Shown here piece after piece: positions 8,931 through 17,636 of a DNA stretch of 64,000 nucleotides. Source of the stretch: Paraburkholderia sp. (lineage in GTDB: Bacteria > Pseudomonadota > Gammaproteobacteria > Burkholderiales > Burkholderiaceae). Both the position numbers and the translations under genes were made by a program. The DNA lies in assembly GCA_004322045.1 (NCBI GenBank), contig SCRN01000031.1, positions 62,001 through 126,000 on the forward strand, in the 5' to 3' direction. How positions within the stretch are numbered: the stretch's first letter is position 1; each line of letters opens with the position of its first letter. Below the pieces are notes generated by a model. That model had not been told where the DNA came from, did no database searches, and saw only the letters and a program-made list of their open reading frames with translations.

Positions 8931-9146
8931 CTAATCATCTGGCTTATTAAGCCGTATGCGGGCTGCCGATTGCGTACGCTGGCGGCCGCGCGCCGCCGCA
9001 TATTCGGCGCCGAGCAATAACACGGCGGCGGAAAAGTACAGCCACATCAATAAAGCGGCGAGCGAACCTGCCGCACCGAATGCATTGGCGAGTCCGGCGT
9101 GGGCCAAGTAAAGCGCGAAAAGCTTCTTGCCCGCAGTGAACAGCAT
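8931..9146 (-). pseudogene. C-terminal remnant of a YihY/BrkB-family membrane protein
   Basis: The 71-residue frame matches only the end of the YihY/BrkB (formerly RNase BN) family: a GKKLFALYLA helix, a YGAAGSL-like FGAAGSLAALLMWLYFSA segment, and LLGAEYAAARG. Intact family members have about 280-400 residues and six membrane helices. In phase upstream, the frame stays open for roughly 110 bp and reads SIDDFMLFTAG, but earlier conserved helices are absent. The gene therefore looks truncated by deletion. Confidence 0.7.
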
Positions 9147-9260
9147 AAAGTCATCGATCGACCCTCGCGCGCAACCGTACCCTGATGCTTCGCGCTGTCG
9201 CCGGCGGCATGCCTGTGCACCGATCGACGCGATAGCACGCCCGCGCCGCCGGTCTACCGC

Positions 9261-9809
9261 CTAACGCCTGTCCGTTTGCAACAGTCCATAGATCACACTA
9301 TTGGAGATCTCACCATCGATGATCCATCGTTCGCGCAAAAGCCCTTCACGGACAAACCCCAGGCGCTCGAGCACCCGGGCGGATGCGACGTTGCGCGGGT
9401 CGGTCTCGGCTTCGATGCGGTGCAAGCGCAAGACGTCGAACGCACAATCGATCACGGCGCGCGCGGCCTCGCTCATGTAGCCTTTGCCCCAGAACGCGCT
9501 TTGCAAGCCGAAGCCGATCTCGGCGCGCGTGGACGCCATCTCCACGTTGAACAGCGAGCATATGCCGATCACCTCGCGCGTCGTATTCAGTTCGATGGCC
9601 CAGACGATCTCGATGTCGGCCCCGGACCCTTGCAAGCGGCGGGCGACATAATCGACGGCCTGCTCGAAGCGCCTCATGACTGGAAACGACCAGTAGCGCA
9701 TGAATTGCGCGTCCGAGTACATGCCGAATAGCGGCGTGGCGTCTTGCGGGCCAAGCGGGCGAAGCGTGAGTCGGGCGGTCGACAGGATGGCTGCGTCGAG
9801 TGGCGGCAT
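9261..9809 (-). CDS. GNAT-family N-acetyltransferase (RimJ/RimL type)
   Basis: This 182-residue cytoplasmic acetyltransferase has the family's order of motifs. TARLTLRPL opens the first strand, IGICSLFNV is the central strand, and AEIGFGLQSAFWGKGYMSEA is the acetyl-CoA-binding loop (split here as IGFGL and WGKGYMSEA). LHRIEAETDPRNVASARVLERLGF is the distal motif. It resembles RimJ/RimL enzymes that acetylate protein N-termini or small amines. The ATG at 9809 starts a typical N-terminus; no good ribosome site precedes it. Substrate is unknown. Confidence 0.87.
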   Translation of the reverse strand: MPPLDAAILSTARLTLRPLGPQDATPLFGMYSDAQFMRYWSFPVMRRFEQAVDYVARRLQGSGADIEIVWAIELNTTREVIGICSLFNVEMASTRAEIGFGLQSAFWGKGYMSEAARAVIDCAFDVLRLHRIEAETDPRNVASARVLERLGFVREGLLRERWIIDGEISNSVIYGLLQTDRR

Positions 9810-9893
9810 GAGGCGGCGAATAGGGAGGGCTTCGCAGGGATTCGGTTGGCGTTCTCGCAGTGTATAACGCGCATTCCCTCGCCATCGCAACTG

Positions 9894-10445
9894 CTACTTG
9901 GGCTTGACTGTGCGCCGAGCCACCATGGCGGCGCTGAGCTTGGCCAGTTGCCGGTGATCCAACCAGGCTTGCGCAAGCGGCAGGATTTCGCTTTCCTCGA
10001 AGGCCATGTGATTCCGGTACGCGTTCACGAACCGGTCTACCAAGCTACGCTCGAGCGGCGTGGCAAGGCCGTGGGCGATATCGGCAAGCACAAGGCGCGC
10101 CTGCGCCCAGGCCGCTTCGAGCTCGCGATGCTCGCCGAGCAACGATTCGATTCTTTCCCCAACCGGAGAGCCGCGGCGCCGGGCGGTTTCGTTCAACAGC
10201 GGAAAGAGATCGTCCTCTTCATCGGCATGATGATGGGGGCCCGCGACGTCGAAATAGCGCATGATGTTTTTGCTGGCCTGTTGCGCTTGCTCGTCCGCGC
10301 CGTGCGAGAGCAGGTGAGCCGCCAGTTTTTCGAGCGTGGCGCACTGAGCGGCGATACGCTCGTGACAGGCCTTGAGCATTTCGATCGGCTCATCGAACGA
10401 TGGCGCAGGCTTGACGAGGACGTTGTCGAAATTCACTTTGCGCAC
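9894..10445 (-). CDS. Hemerythrin HHE domain protein
   Basis: This 183-residue all-helical protein has His/Glu spacing expected of a di-iron hemerythrin-like domain: a His in KACHERI, HHHADEEDDLFP, EHRELE and NHMAFEESEILPLA. Such proteins bind O2, NO or iron, and often act in nitrosative or oxidative stress (compare YtfE/RIC). I chose a GTG at 10445 because GAGG lies eight bases before it and the longer frame upstream is not protein-like. A second GTG three codons later is possible. The function of this member is not known. Confidence 0.8.
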   Translation of the reverse strand: MRKVNFDNVLVKPAPSFDEPIEMLKACHERIAAQCATLEKLAAHLLSHGADEQAQQASKNIMRYFDVAGPHHHADEEDDLFPLLNETARRRGSPVGERIESLLGEHRELEAAWAQARLVLADIAHGLATPLERSLVDRFVNAYRNHMAFEESEILPLAQAWLDHRQLAKLSAAMVARRTVKPK

Positions 10446-10800
10446 GGGTTCTGCCTCGCTTCGGTCGATGACGCCTGGGTTCCCACGTCGGCTAGGGATG
10501 AGCCGATGAATTGGCGGGGCCCCGGATGGCGCTGTTAAAAAACATACGTACAATATATCAATTGAGGCGGCCTGGCAATGATGCGGAGGACTCTTGTCAG
10601 CTGTATTTGTAGTACGATCCCAGCGCTTTCGTTACTCCGGTGTCGTGACAAAAGATGGGTGAAGGATATACATAAAGAGCATGGATCCTCGTTCTATGCC
10701 CTCCACGTCGGGCAACCGACCGTGCGAAACGTGCTCTCGCGCGGCGCCGGTTCCCAACTTCGAGTCGGGGGGGGCGACGGCGCAACCCAGCGTGCACGAT
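10446..10800. other. Intergenic region, nothing recognised
   Basis: About 355 bp between the hemerythrin gene start and the end of the P450 gene. Frames here are not protein-like, and no terminator with a T-run was found. Confidence 0.4.
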
Positions 10801-11955
10801 TTACTCGATCGATAGCGGCAACGTGGAGTAACCTGCTGCCGGATAAACAGCGTTCACGGGGGCGCTGCCGGAACGTGCGAGGCCGATCTTCGTCGTGCCC
10901 GTCAGCAAGGCCTCCATCAGGATGCGCAATTCTAGCCGAGCCAACGGTGCACCCGGGCAAGCGTGGATACCCGCGCCGTACAGCAGATTGTCGGCGGGGT
11001 CGCGATCCAATCGAAACTCGTCGGGGTTGCCGAACACGGCTTCATCGCGGTTGGCCGAGGCCCACATCAGCGTGATGCGCTCTCCTGCCGCGATCGTGCG
11101 TTCGCCTATCGATACGGCTTGCGTGGGCGTTCTGCGGTTGGCGATGAACGGCGGGTGGATCCGCAAGATTTCGTCGATCGCCTTCGGCAGCAGGTCCGGA
11201 CGTGTGCGAAGTGCGTCTTGAACGTCGGCGTGCGCGGCGACGTAGTGCGCGAGAATGCCGACACAGGCGGCGATCGTTCCGAGTTCTCCGACCGTCCAAT
11301 TACGAAGGATGCTGACGATCTCCGGATCGGACAGCGGGCGCGCGCCGATTCGTTCCCCCAATAGACGTGTCGTGAGGTCATCGGGTGCTTGCTCGCCCAG
11401 GGCGCGCCGTTCGTCGAGCAGTGCGCGGATATGGCCGTCGAACTGAACGGCGAGGCGATACATCGCCGCCCGGTCGCCCGCGAGCGTGGCCGCCTGGTTC
11501 AGGCTCATCCACTCGAGCAGCGGCGCCTGCAGCGTTTGCGGCCATCCGAGAAACGCGCACTGGATCTGAATCGCGAACGTCTGCGCGAAGCCGGACATGA
11601 ATTCCATTTCGCACGGCTTGTTCAATGCGTCGACGAGTGCTGTCGCAACGTCGCGGCAGACGGGCTCGAACGCGCTCATTCGCTCGGGGCCGAAATACGG
11701 ATCGATAATCGTGCGATAGCGTTCATGTTCGGGCGGGTCCATGCCGTTGGGCACCGACAAGTGTCCCGATGCCGCGTTGCTGAACGTCTGCGGGTCGTTC
11801 AGCACGCGCATGACATCTTCGTGCCGAAACAGAGACCATTTCAGGTAACGGCTGTGGGCGACGGGACACTGCCGCCGCATCGCGTCATACGCAGCGATCT
11901 GATCTCGCAGGACAGGATCCGACGTTGGATCCCAGTCGTTCAACGGCTTGCTCAT
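10801..11955 (-). CDS. Cytochrome P450
   Basis: This soluble 384-residue haem monooxygenase would need separate ferredoxin and reductase partners; none is adjacent. The haem-binding signature is YGAGIHACPG with Cys333 as ligand (Tyr replaces the usual Phe). The ExxR pair is E262/R265 in EILRIHPP. The I-helix reads WTVGELGTIAA (residues 220-230). In register with the usual AGxET motif it lacks the normal acid-alcohol pair, so dioxygen activation may differ or peroxide may be used. The start at 11955 is supported by AGGA six bases upstream. Substrate is unknown. Confidence 0.92.
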   Translation of the reverse strand: MSKPLNDWDPTSDPVLRDQIAAYDAMRRQCPVAHSRYLKWSLFRHEDVMRVLNDPQTFSNAASGHLSVPNGMDPPEHERYRTIIDPYFGPERMSAFEPVCRDVATALVDALNKPCEMEFMSGFAQTFAIQIQCAFLGWPQTLQAPLLEWMSLNQAATLAGDRAAMYRLAVQFDGHIRALLDERRALGEQAPDDLTTRLLGERIGARPLSDPEIVSILRNWTVGELGTIAACVGILAHYVAAHADVQDALRTRPDLLPKAIDEILRIHPPFIANRRTPTQAVSIGERTIAAGERITLMWASANRDEAVFGNPDEFRLDRDPADNLLYGAGIHACPGAPLARLELRILMEALLTGTTKIGLARSGSAPVNAVYPAAGYSTLPLSIE

Positions 11956-12220
11956 GCTCGTTCCTAGTCTTTGTTCCGCCCGCGAATGAGTCACGCCGCC
12001 CGCGTAAGACCGGATCGATCATGGATAGCCTGTGGTGGACGTCACCCGCCGTGCAATTTTGCACTGGAAGCAATGATGTCGCGGGCCGCGCAGCCTTGCT
12101 TTGATTTATGTCACGACGTGAGGATTGGATGCTGCGGGAGTGCGTCGCGCCCAGACGATGCGCCCGCTCAACCGGCGAAGGGAAGTGCTCGCGGGTGAGT
12201 GGCGCAGGCGACACCGCCCG

Positions 12221-12880
12221 CTAACCGCCGCTGCGGCGGCGCTTCTTGGGCGTGTCGCCAGGTTTCTCCGCGCGCGGCGCGTGCTTGCTTGACGCCGCGC
12301 CGCCGCCCATCGATTCGAGGCACGACAAGGCGTCGACATATGAAAGAAATTGCTGCAGATAGCCTGGAGAGAGATCGTGCATTAGTGACAGGGCGCGATG
12401 CACGAGGCTGCTCGAATTGAGTGGACCCGCGTTTCCCGGCACCTGCGCGAGCGATTGCCGTAGTTGCTTCTGGGCGCTGATGCCGGCCCACAGCGCGCGC
12501 AACTCATCGAGCGCCGGCAGCTCCGGGTACGACGACACCACAGGAACGGCGCGCTCGGCCGCCGAGGCCTCGCTGCGCGCCTGCGCGTGACTCGCGAGGT
12601 AGTCGGTCAGTTCGGCAAGCGGGCCGCGCGTCGGCTTGCTCCCGGATAATGCGACCGCGCCGAGATGGGAAGGCGCCGCCGCGTTCTCGAGATCGTGCCG
12701 ATAGGCTTCGAGCAATGCGCACAGCTTGGTTTCGATCAGGTGCCGCGCTGCGCCGCCCTGGCTCGCCGCCCGCCGCGCCAGCGCCTCGATGAAACGGAAG
12801 CGGACCGGGTCGATGCGGTCGGCGCCTTGCGCGCGCCATGCGTCGAGCATCGCTTGGGCCTGAAGCGAGTCGCTACTCAT
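12221..12880 (-). CDS. DUF2894 domain protein, last gene of the motor-like operon
   Basis: This 219-residue cytoplasmic protein has no membrane segment. It is helical at the N-terminus (LDAWRAQGADRIDPVRFRF, then an RHLIETKLCALLEAYR helix), with an Ala-rich middle and a strongly basic C-terminal tail (KKRRR). It matches the Burkholderiales DUF2894 family by content and position. The start codon lies inside the end of the OmpA-like gene (8-bp overlap), so the two are translationally coupled. Its role is unknown. Constant association with the MotA/MotB-like pair suggests a cytoplasmic accessory. Confidence 0.8.
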   Translation of the reverse strand: MSSDSLQAQAMLDAWRAQGADRIDPVRFRFIEALARRAASQGGAARHLIETKLCALLEAYRHDLENAAAPSHLGAVALSGSKPTRGPLAELTDYLASHAQARSEASAAERAVPVVSSYPELPALDELRALWAGISAQKQLRQSLAQVPGNAGPLNSSSLVHRALSLMHDLSPGYLQQFLSYVDALSCLESMGGGAASSKHAPRAEKPGDTPKKRRRSGG

Positions 12881-13517
12881 GGCGTACCGTTGCGGTGGAT
12901 GGCTTCGGCACGGGCGCGATTTCCACGCGCCGGTTTTTGGCGCGTCCCACCTCGTCGGCGTTCGAGCTGACCGGCTGTTGGGCGCCGAACGCCGCCGCGA
13001 ATACCGACGAGGCGGGCACGCCGTCATCGATCAGGGTGCGTGTGACCGTCAGCGCGCGCTGCGCCGAGAGCTCCCAATTGTCGGCGAACCGCCGGTTGCC
13101 GTCGCGCACCTGCCGGTCGTCGGTGAAGCCGCTCACCATCAGAATCTCGTCGCGCTCGCGCAAATAGTTCGACAGCAGGCCGGCCAGGCTTTTCAGCAGC
13201 TCGCGGCCTTCCGGTTGCAAACGATCGGAATTGAGCGCGAACAGCACGCTGCCGTTGATGCCGATGCGCCCGTTGACGAGCGTCACGCGCCCCGCGGCCA
13301 GCGGGCCGGCCAGTGCCTGCTCGAGCGCTTGGCGGCGCTGGGTTTCCATTTGCCGCTGCTTGACTTCGTGTTCGAGCCGCGACGAAAGCTCCAATTGTGC
13401 GCCGACGACGCACACGAGGATCAGCATGAAGGCGCCGAGCAGCACCGACATGAGATCGCCGAAGGCGGCCCATACCGGCACCGCTTGCGTCAGCGCGTCG
13501 TCGATCTCCTCGCTCAT
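12873..13517 (-). CDS. MotB/OmpA-like peptidoglycan-binding stator protein
   Basis: This 214-residue inner-membrane protein has one N-terminal helix (about 15-40) and a periplasmic OmpA/MotB domain. The helix reads VPVWAAFGDLMSVLLGAF, and Asp21 sits where MotB has its proton-carrying Asp. A short coiled coil (45-70) precedes the peptidoglycan-binding domain, which shows GSVLFALNSDRL, GFTDDR, SAQRALTV and NRRVEI. Known MotB, ExbD and ZorB proteins share this plan. The ATG overlaps the stop of the DUF802 gene by 4 bp (ATGA), so coupled translation in a fixed ratio is likely. Confidence 0.87.
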   Translation of the reverse strand: MSEEIDDALTQAVPVWAAFGDLMSVLLGAFMLILVCVVGAQLELSSRLEHEVKQRQMETQRRQALEQALAGPLAAGRVTLVNGRIGINGSVLFALNSDRLQPEGRELLKSLAGLLSNYLRERDEILMVSGFTDDRQVRDGNRRFADNWELSAQRALTVTRTLIDDGVPASSVFAAAFGAQQPVSSNADEVGRAKNRRVEIAPVPKPSTATVRHE

Positions 13518-15622
13518 GCCGCTTTGGCTCCGGCTAACGCACGCTGACCGGCGAGTTGTTGCAAATCTTCGATGATCTGCTTCTGCGACATCACGCTCAG
13601 ATCGACGACTTCCCTCGCTTGCGCCACGTAGTAGGCAAGCTGTTCGTCGCTGCGAGCAAGCGATTTGTCGAGCGCGGCTTCGATACGCTGCAGGTGCGTC
13701 ACGAGGTCGTTGTTGGACTCGCCGAACAACCGCACGGCCGCACCGAACGCCTCGCCCAGACTCGCCACTTCCACGGCGCTGCCGGCAACCTGCGCGGCGG
13801 CGGCGCTCAATTTCGCCGTTTCAGCATCGAGCTGATCGGCGAAGCGGGCGCCGACTCGATCGAGCAGCCCCGCCGACGTCGCGACTAGCGCATCGACGGC
13901 CGACCGTTGTTCGGTGCAAGCGTGATTGACGGCGCCGAGCAGCGTCTCCAACGTTTCGAGCAGTCGAGTGCGTTCTTCGAGCATCGCGTTGTCTCGCACC
14001 ATGCTTTCCGAGAGTTTCTGCCGCAATTGGGCGACAACTTCGGCCGCGGCCCGCGGGGCTTGCGCCGCGGCATCCACGAGCCGGGCGATCTCCGCAATGG
14101 TTGCTTTGGCCTGCGCTTGCGCGTCGGCCGAGATGTCGCGCGCGGTTTGCGCCAATGCGTTGCAGATCTCCTGCTGGCGCTCGGCCGTGCGCACTCCGGC
14201 TCGTTCCCATTGCTGGTTCAACTCGGACGCCATCGAGCCGAGCGTCTCGGTCCACGCCGCCGCCCGCCGCTCGTCCTGAGACACCAATTGCGCTTGCAAT
14301 TGGGCATGCGATTGATCGACGGTGCGCAGCAAGCCTGCGCCATGTTGCTCGAAGGTTGCAGCGGCGGCGGCCAAGGCTTCCCGGTGGCGGTCGGCCAGCG
14401 TCTCGTTGGCGCTTGCCTGATGGGCGAGTGCTTCCGTCCACGCGGCCGAGAGGCGGCCTGCCGTGGCGTCCAAGCGTTCGGCGACGTCTTGCAACAGATT
14501 GGCCGAGCGCTGCTCGAAGGTTTCGGTGAAGCGTTCGAGCGAGCTCGTCAGGTGTTGCGAGAGCGATTCGCTCGAACGCCGATGAGCGTTCAAGGCGTCG
14601 TTCCAGATGCCTGCCACCGTCTGCGTCGCGGCAGCGAAGCCGGTCGACAGCCCTGCGAGCTGCCGCTCCACGGCTTGCGTGACGGACTGATGCAGCGACG
14701 CGCTTTCCTGGGCGAGCCCCGCCATCGTGGCTTCGACGACCGGTTGCAACGCCGCGCTCGCGGCGCGCGCGTTATCGGTGACGGTCCGCTTCAACGATTG
14801 TTCGACAGACGAAGCCAGGCGGACGTAGGCTGTTTCGACATCGCGGTGAAAGGCGTCCTGACTGGCAAGTTGCCGTGCATTCGAGGCCGAGCTCTGTTGC
14901 TCGATGGTCGCCATCATCGTCTGTAGACGGTCGATCAGCGTGGGCATCATTTCGGCCTGGCGCTGCAACAGCTTGAACGATTCCTCGCGCCGATGCGCAG
15001 GCGAAAACACGCGCAACGTGGTGGCGATTTTGGTGTCGAGCTGTCGGCTCGCTTCCATCCGTTCGCGCCGGCACAACGCGGAGAGCAAGCCGAGCATGGC
15101 CGAGGTGGCGACGCCCGCGATCGAGGTGCCGAACGCAAAGCCCAGACCCTTGACCGGCGCGGCGAGCGAAGCGCGAATCGCTTGGATGTCCGCCGCGCTT
15201 TCCAGCGCCATCCCGGTGCCGCGCAGCGTCGCCGCCATGCCCAGCAGCGTGCCGAGCATGCCGAGGAGCACGAGCAGCCCGACCAAGTACGGCGTGAGCG
15301 CGGGGCCGGGCAGGCCGGCGCGCTCGCCCTCGATGCGCAAGCGCACCGCGTTGCGCAGGCTCGGATGCAACGGGTCGAGGCAGGCGGCGAGGCTGGCGGC
15401 GAGGCTGGCGGGCGGCTCGGACAGACCGGCGACGGTGCGCGTCAGGGTATCGGTGGCCTGGCTGTAGCGTCGCAACTCCAGTGCGCCGGCGATGTAACAC
15501 ACGCCCACCAGGAGCGTGGCGGCGAGCGCGAGTGGGTTCGAGCCGACGTAGCCGATGCCGACCCAACAAACGACGGCGAGACCCGCCACGAACACGATGA
15601 GGTTAATCAATTGTCTGGGCAT
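13514..15622 (-). CDS. DUF802 protein: MotA/TolQ/ExbB-like membrane core with long helical tail
   Basis: This 702-residue protein has four predicted membrane helices, at about 7-26, 30-50, 112-133 and 157-183. The third carries LLGMLGTLLGMA and the fourth GFAFGTSIAGVATSAML, which resemble the GLLGTVxG and TTAxG signatures of TolQ, ExbB and MotA. Residues 190-702 are almost entirely Ala/Gln/Glu-rich heptad-like helix, presumably a long cytoplasmic coiled-coil tail. This plan recalls ZorA of Zorya defence systems, but no nuclease or helicase genes are adjacent. It probably forms an ion-driven complex with the next gene product. Function is unproven. Confidence 0.85.
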   Translation of the reverse strand: MPRQLINLIVFVAGLAVVCWVGIGYVGSNPLALAATLLVGVCYIAGALELRRYSQATDTLTRTVAGLSEPPASLAASLAACLDPLHPSLRNAVRLRIEGERAGLPGPALTPYLVGLLVLLGMLGTLLGMAATLRGTGMALESAADIQAIRASLAAPVKGLGFAFGTSIAGVATSAMLGLLSALCRRERMEASRQLDTKIATTLRVFSPAHRREESFKLLQRQAEMMPTLIDRLQTMMATIEQQSSASNARQLASQDAFHRDVETAYVRLASSVEQSLKRTVTDNARAASAALQPVVEATMAGLAQESASLHQSVTQAVERQLAGLSTGFAAATQTVAGIWNDALNAHRRSSESLSQHLTSSLERFTETFEQRSANLLQDVAERLDATAGRLSAAWTEALAHQASANETLADRHREALAAAAATFEQHGAGLLRTVDQSHAQLQAQLVSQDERRAAAWTETLGSMASELNQQWERAGVRTAERQQEICNALAQTARDISADAQAQAKATIAEIARLVDAAAQAPRAAAEVVAQLRQKLSESMVRDNAMLEERTRLLETLETLLGAVNHACTEQRSAVDALVATSAGLLDRVGARFADQLDAETAKLSAAAAQVAGSAVEVASLGEAFGAAVRLFGESNNDLVTHLQRIEAALDKSLARSDEQLAYYVAQAREVVDLSVMSQKQIIEDLQQLAGQRALAGAKAA

Positions 15623-15636
15623 AGTGAGCCAGTTAG

Positions 15637-16389
15637 CTAGCTAGTGCGAAGTGCGGCGAGCAATGCTTCGACAGGTTGAAAACGGACTTCCATCTCGGCG
15701 AGCAAAACGCTTTGCATGTCCTGGCGCAATGCGTCGAGCCAGGCGCGCGGTGCGACGCCCTGCGTGCTGCCCGAGGTATCGGCCGGGGCGTCGGTTTGCG
15801 CAGCGGCCTGCGCTTCTTGCTCGACCTTGCGCAAACGCTCGAAATACTCCGCCAGCAACTGCGGCACGTGTGCGAGCAGACCTTGCTCGCGCGGCGCCAG
15901 TGCGCGCTCCATGACGGCATCCACCATCGCCAGTCGCGCCATGGCAGGGGTTGCCGCGGCCAAGGTGACGCGCAGGCGTTCGCGCAGGTGGCCGATCGCC
16001 GTTCCCATCTCGCGCTGCAGAAACAGATAGCGCTGGCGAAACACCGCATAATCGACCGAGGCATCGAGCGACGCGTGGGCGTTCGTGTTCGAACACCCAC
16101 GCGTGGAGGCGAATACGCTGTCGTCGGCGATGGCGCGAGTCAATGTGGCGCGCGCGCGAGCGGCGTCGTCCACGGCCGCCGCGGCGTTGCCGCGCGGGCC
16201 AGGGGCGATGACGGGTGGATTGCCGTTCAGCGCGGTGGACAACTTGATCGCGTCGGTCCAGTCGAGCCATTGGCTCAGCCGGTCCGGCAAAGCGGGACGG
16301 GCGTCGGGAACTTCGGCTGCGGTCAGTCGCGCAAGTAAGCGAATCAGGGGCGGGCCACTTATGGCTGTGCGCTGAGGGGCTTGCACCAT
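15637..16389 (-). CDS. DUF3348 domain protein, first gene of the motor-like operon
   Basis: This 250-residue soluble protein starts MVQAPQRTAISGPP and contains LSQWLDWTDAIKLSTALNG, typical of the Burkholderiales DUF3348 family. A helical C-terminal half follows, with LLAEYFERLRKVEQEAQ. No membrane segment is visible. It lies 14 bp before the DUF802 gene, so it leads the four-gene operon. The ATG at 16389 was chosen from the family's usual N-terminus; the frame is open to a GTG at 16473. Neither start has a strong ribosome site. Function is unknown. Confidence 0.8.
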   Translation of the reverse strand: MVQAPQRTAISGPPLIRLLARLTAAEVPDARPALPDRLSQWLDWTDAIKLSTALNGNPPVIAPGPRGNAAAAVDDAARARATLTRAIADDSVFASTRGCSNTNAHASLDASVDYAVFRQRYLFLQREMGTAIGHLRERLRVTLAAATPAMARLAMVDAVMERALAPREQGLLAHVPQLLAEYFERLRKVEQEAQAAAQTDAPADTSGSTQGVAPRAWLDALRQDMQSVLLAEMEVRFQPVEALLAALRTS

Positions 16390-16670
16390 ACGACGGAAGT
16401 CAAAAGAGTCGAAGTTTACACGTTGACGGGACCGGACTGCCGATGAGGCTTGCACCTGGTGCGTTTTCGCCACCGCGCAATCGGCGCTCCGGTGACGCGT
16501 GCTCCCGTCATGGTCGAGCGAGAGGTGTTGTTTGAAGTGGCTGGATCGCCTGGCGCAGCAAAGGTGACATGCGCGGGCAGACGAGATACGTGCGAGGTGG
16601 GTTTGCCGACGAACCGTCCCGGTTCACCGATGACGCGGCGACCGAAACACAGAGCACACTGCTGCGGAGA

Positions 16671-16892
16671 TCAGCCCCGGTTGTCGATCCACTCGCGAGC
16701 CCAGCGGCTCGAGTAACGCAAGGCGGCTTTTTTGCTGCCGAAATATTCCAACGAGTAGAACTCGTAGGTACTGGCTTCATCGTCGGCGTCGGCCGCGCGA
16801 AGCACGAGGTTTGACGAAAAACTGCCGTCAGCCAGACGATGGGCGGAGGGGGAAATCGCGTAACCGCGATAGTGGTTGGTGTGTGATTGCAT
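16671..16892 (-). CDS. Small conserved-type hypothetical protein (YRG-type)
   Basis: This 73-residue frame begins MQSHTNHYRGYAISPSA and ends SRWAREWIDNRG. It shares the opening pattern YRGxxIxP and a C-terminal basic/aromatic helix with the protein at 18354-18629, so the two may be distant relatives. No signal peptide, membrane segment or known domain is seen. Composition and frame look coding. It sits beside infA and the cold-shock gene; function is unknown. Confidence 0.6.
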   Translation of the reverse strand: MQSHTNHYRGYAISPSAHRLADGSFSSNLVLRAADADDEASTYEFYSLEYFGSKKAALRYSSRWAREWIDNRG

Positions 16893-17009
16893 AAAGAAAT
16901 AGAAATAAAGTGTTTGGGCGCATGGTGGTGTAGGGGTCCCGTCGAACAGTAGGGTAGTGTTCGAACATGATCTGCGCGGGGACGTGGCTCGCGCCACGTC
17001 CCGCGGCCA

Positions 17010-17276
17010 TTAACGCCGGTTGAAACGAGTTCGCGATGCGGCGGTCGTCGCCCGCTCGTCCTTGTGTCGATAGTTGATACGGCCTTTGGTGAGGTCGTAC
17101 ATCGACAACTCGAGCCTGACGCGATCGCCCGCGAGAATGCGGATGTGGTTCTTTCGCAAGCGTCCCGAGGCATAGGCTGCGACGATGGCGCCATTCTCGA
17201 GCGTCACGCGATAGCGGCTATCAGGCAGCACTTCGTCGACGACGCCGTCCAGTTCCAACAATTCTTCTTTTGCCAA
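17010..17276 (-). CDS. infA: Translation initiation factor IF-1 (additional copy), TTG start
   Basis: This 88-residue S1/OB-fold protein would sit in the A site of the 30S subunit during initiation. The sequence follows the IF-1 family closely ([34 protein letters not shown]) and has a basic tail. The match to the family begins exactly at a TTG codon, six bases after a perfect GGAGG, so TTG is the start; no ATG is nearby. It differs at several normally conserved positions and is not inside a ribosomal-protein operon, so it is probably the second copy that Burkholderia carries near cold-shock genes. Confidence 0.92.
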   Translation of the reverse strand: MAKEELLELDGVVDEVLPDSRYRVTLENGAIVAAYASGRLRKNHIRILAGDRVRLELSMYDLTKGRINYRHKDERATTAASRTRFNRR

Positions 17277-17542
17277 TTGATGCCTCCGGTTACTGCGTGG
17301 ATTGAATGGTGGGACGCGCATCGCGCAACCAATCCTGCCGCGAAGCGGCAACCGGCTGATGCGCACAAGGTTGAAAACACGACGAGAGACGCGCGGACGC
17401 GAAACGGCGGTTGCGATGCGACGAAGCGGCGACGCCGCCGAGCATTACGACACCGGCGCATCCATCTAGCTTGCGCATCGGCGGACGGTAGCCGTCACGT
17501 GCGGCAATGAGCGATGAAGCGGGGGAATGCGTTGCAGACGAT

Positions 17543-17568
17543 CTGCCGGCGCGCGATTGCGCCGGCAG
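17543..17568 (-). terminator. Hairpin after the cold-shock gene, possible terminator
   Basis: A perfect 10-bp GC-rich stem (CTGCCGGCGC and its complement) with a 6-base loop lies about 70 bp after the cold-shock stop. It lacks a T-run on the minus strand, so it may instead stabilise the message. Confidence 0.35.
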
Positions 17569-17636
17569 GCAGGGGATGATCGAGGCGTTGCCGCCGATCG
17601 TCTCCGTCGCGTCCCAGGGGGAGGTGCGCAGGCGAA

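Noticed and set aside
10578-11075. 165-codon plus-strand frame beside the P450 gene
   Set aside because: Half of it is antisense to the P450 C-terminus and the rest is not protein-like.
12221-16389. Calling the motor-like operon a Zorya defence system
   Set aside because: Only a ZorAB-like architecture is present. No ZorC, ZorD or ZorE-type helicase or nuclease is adjacent, so the name is not justified.
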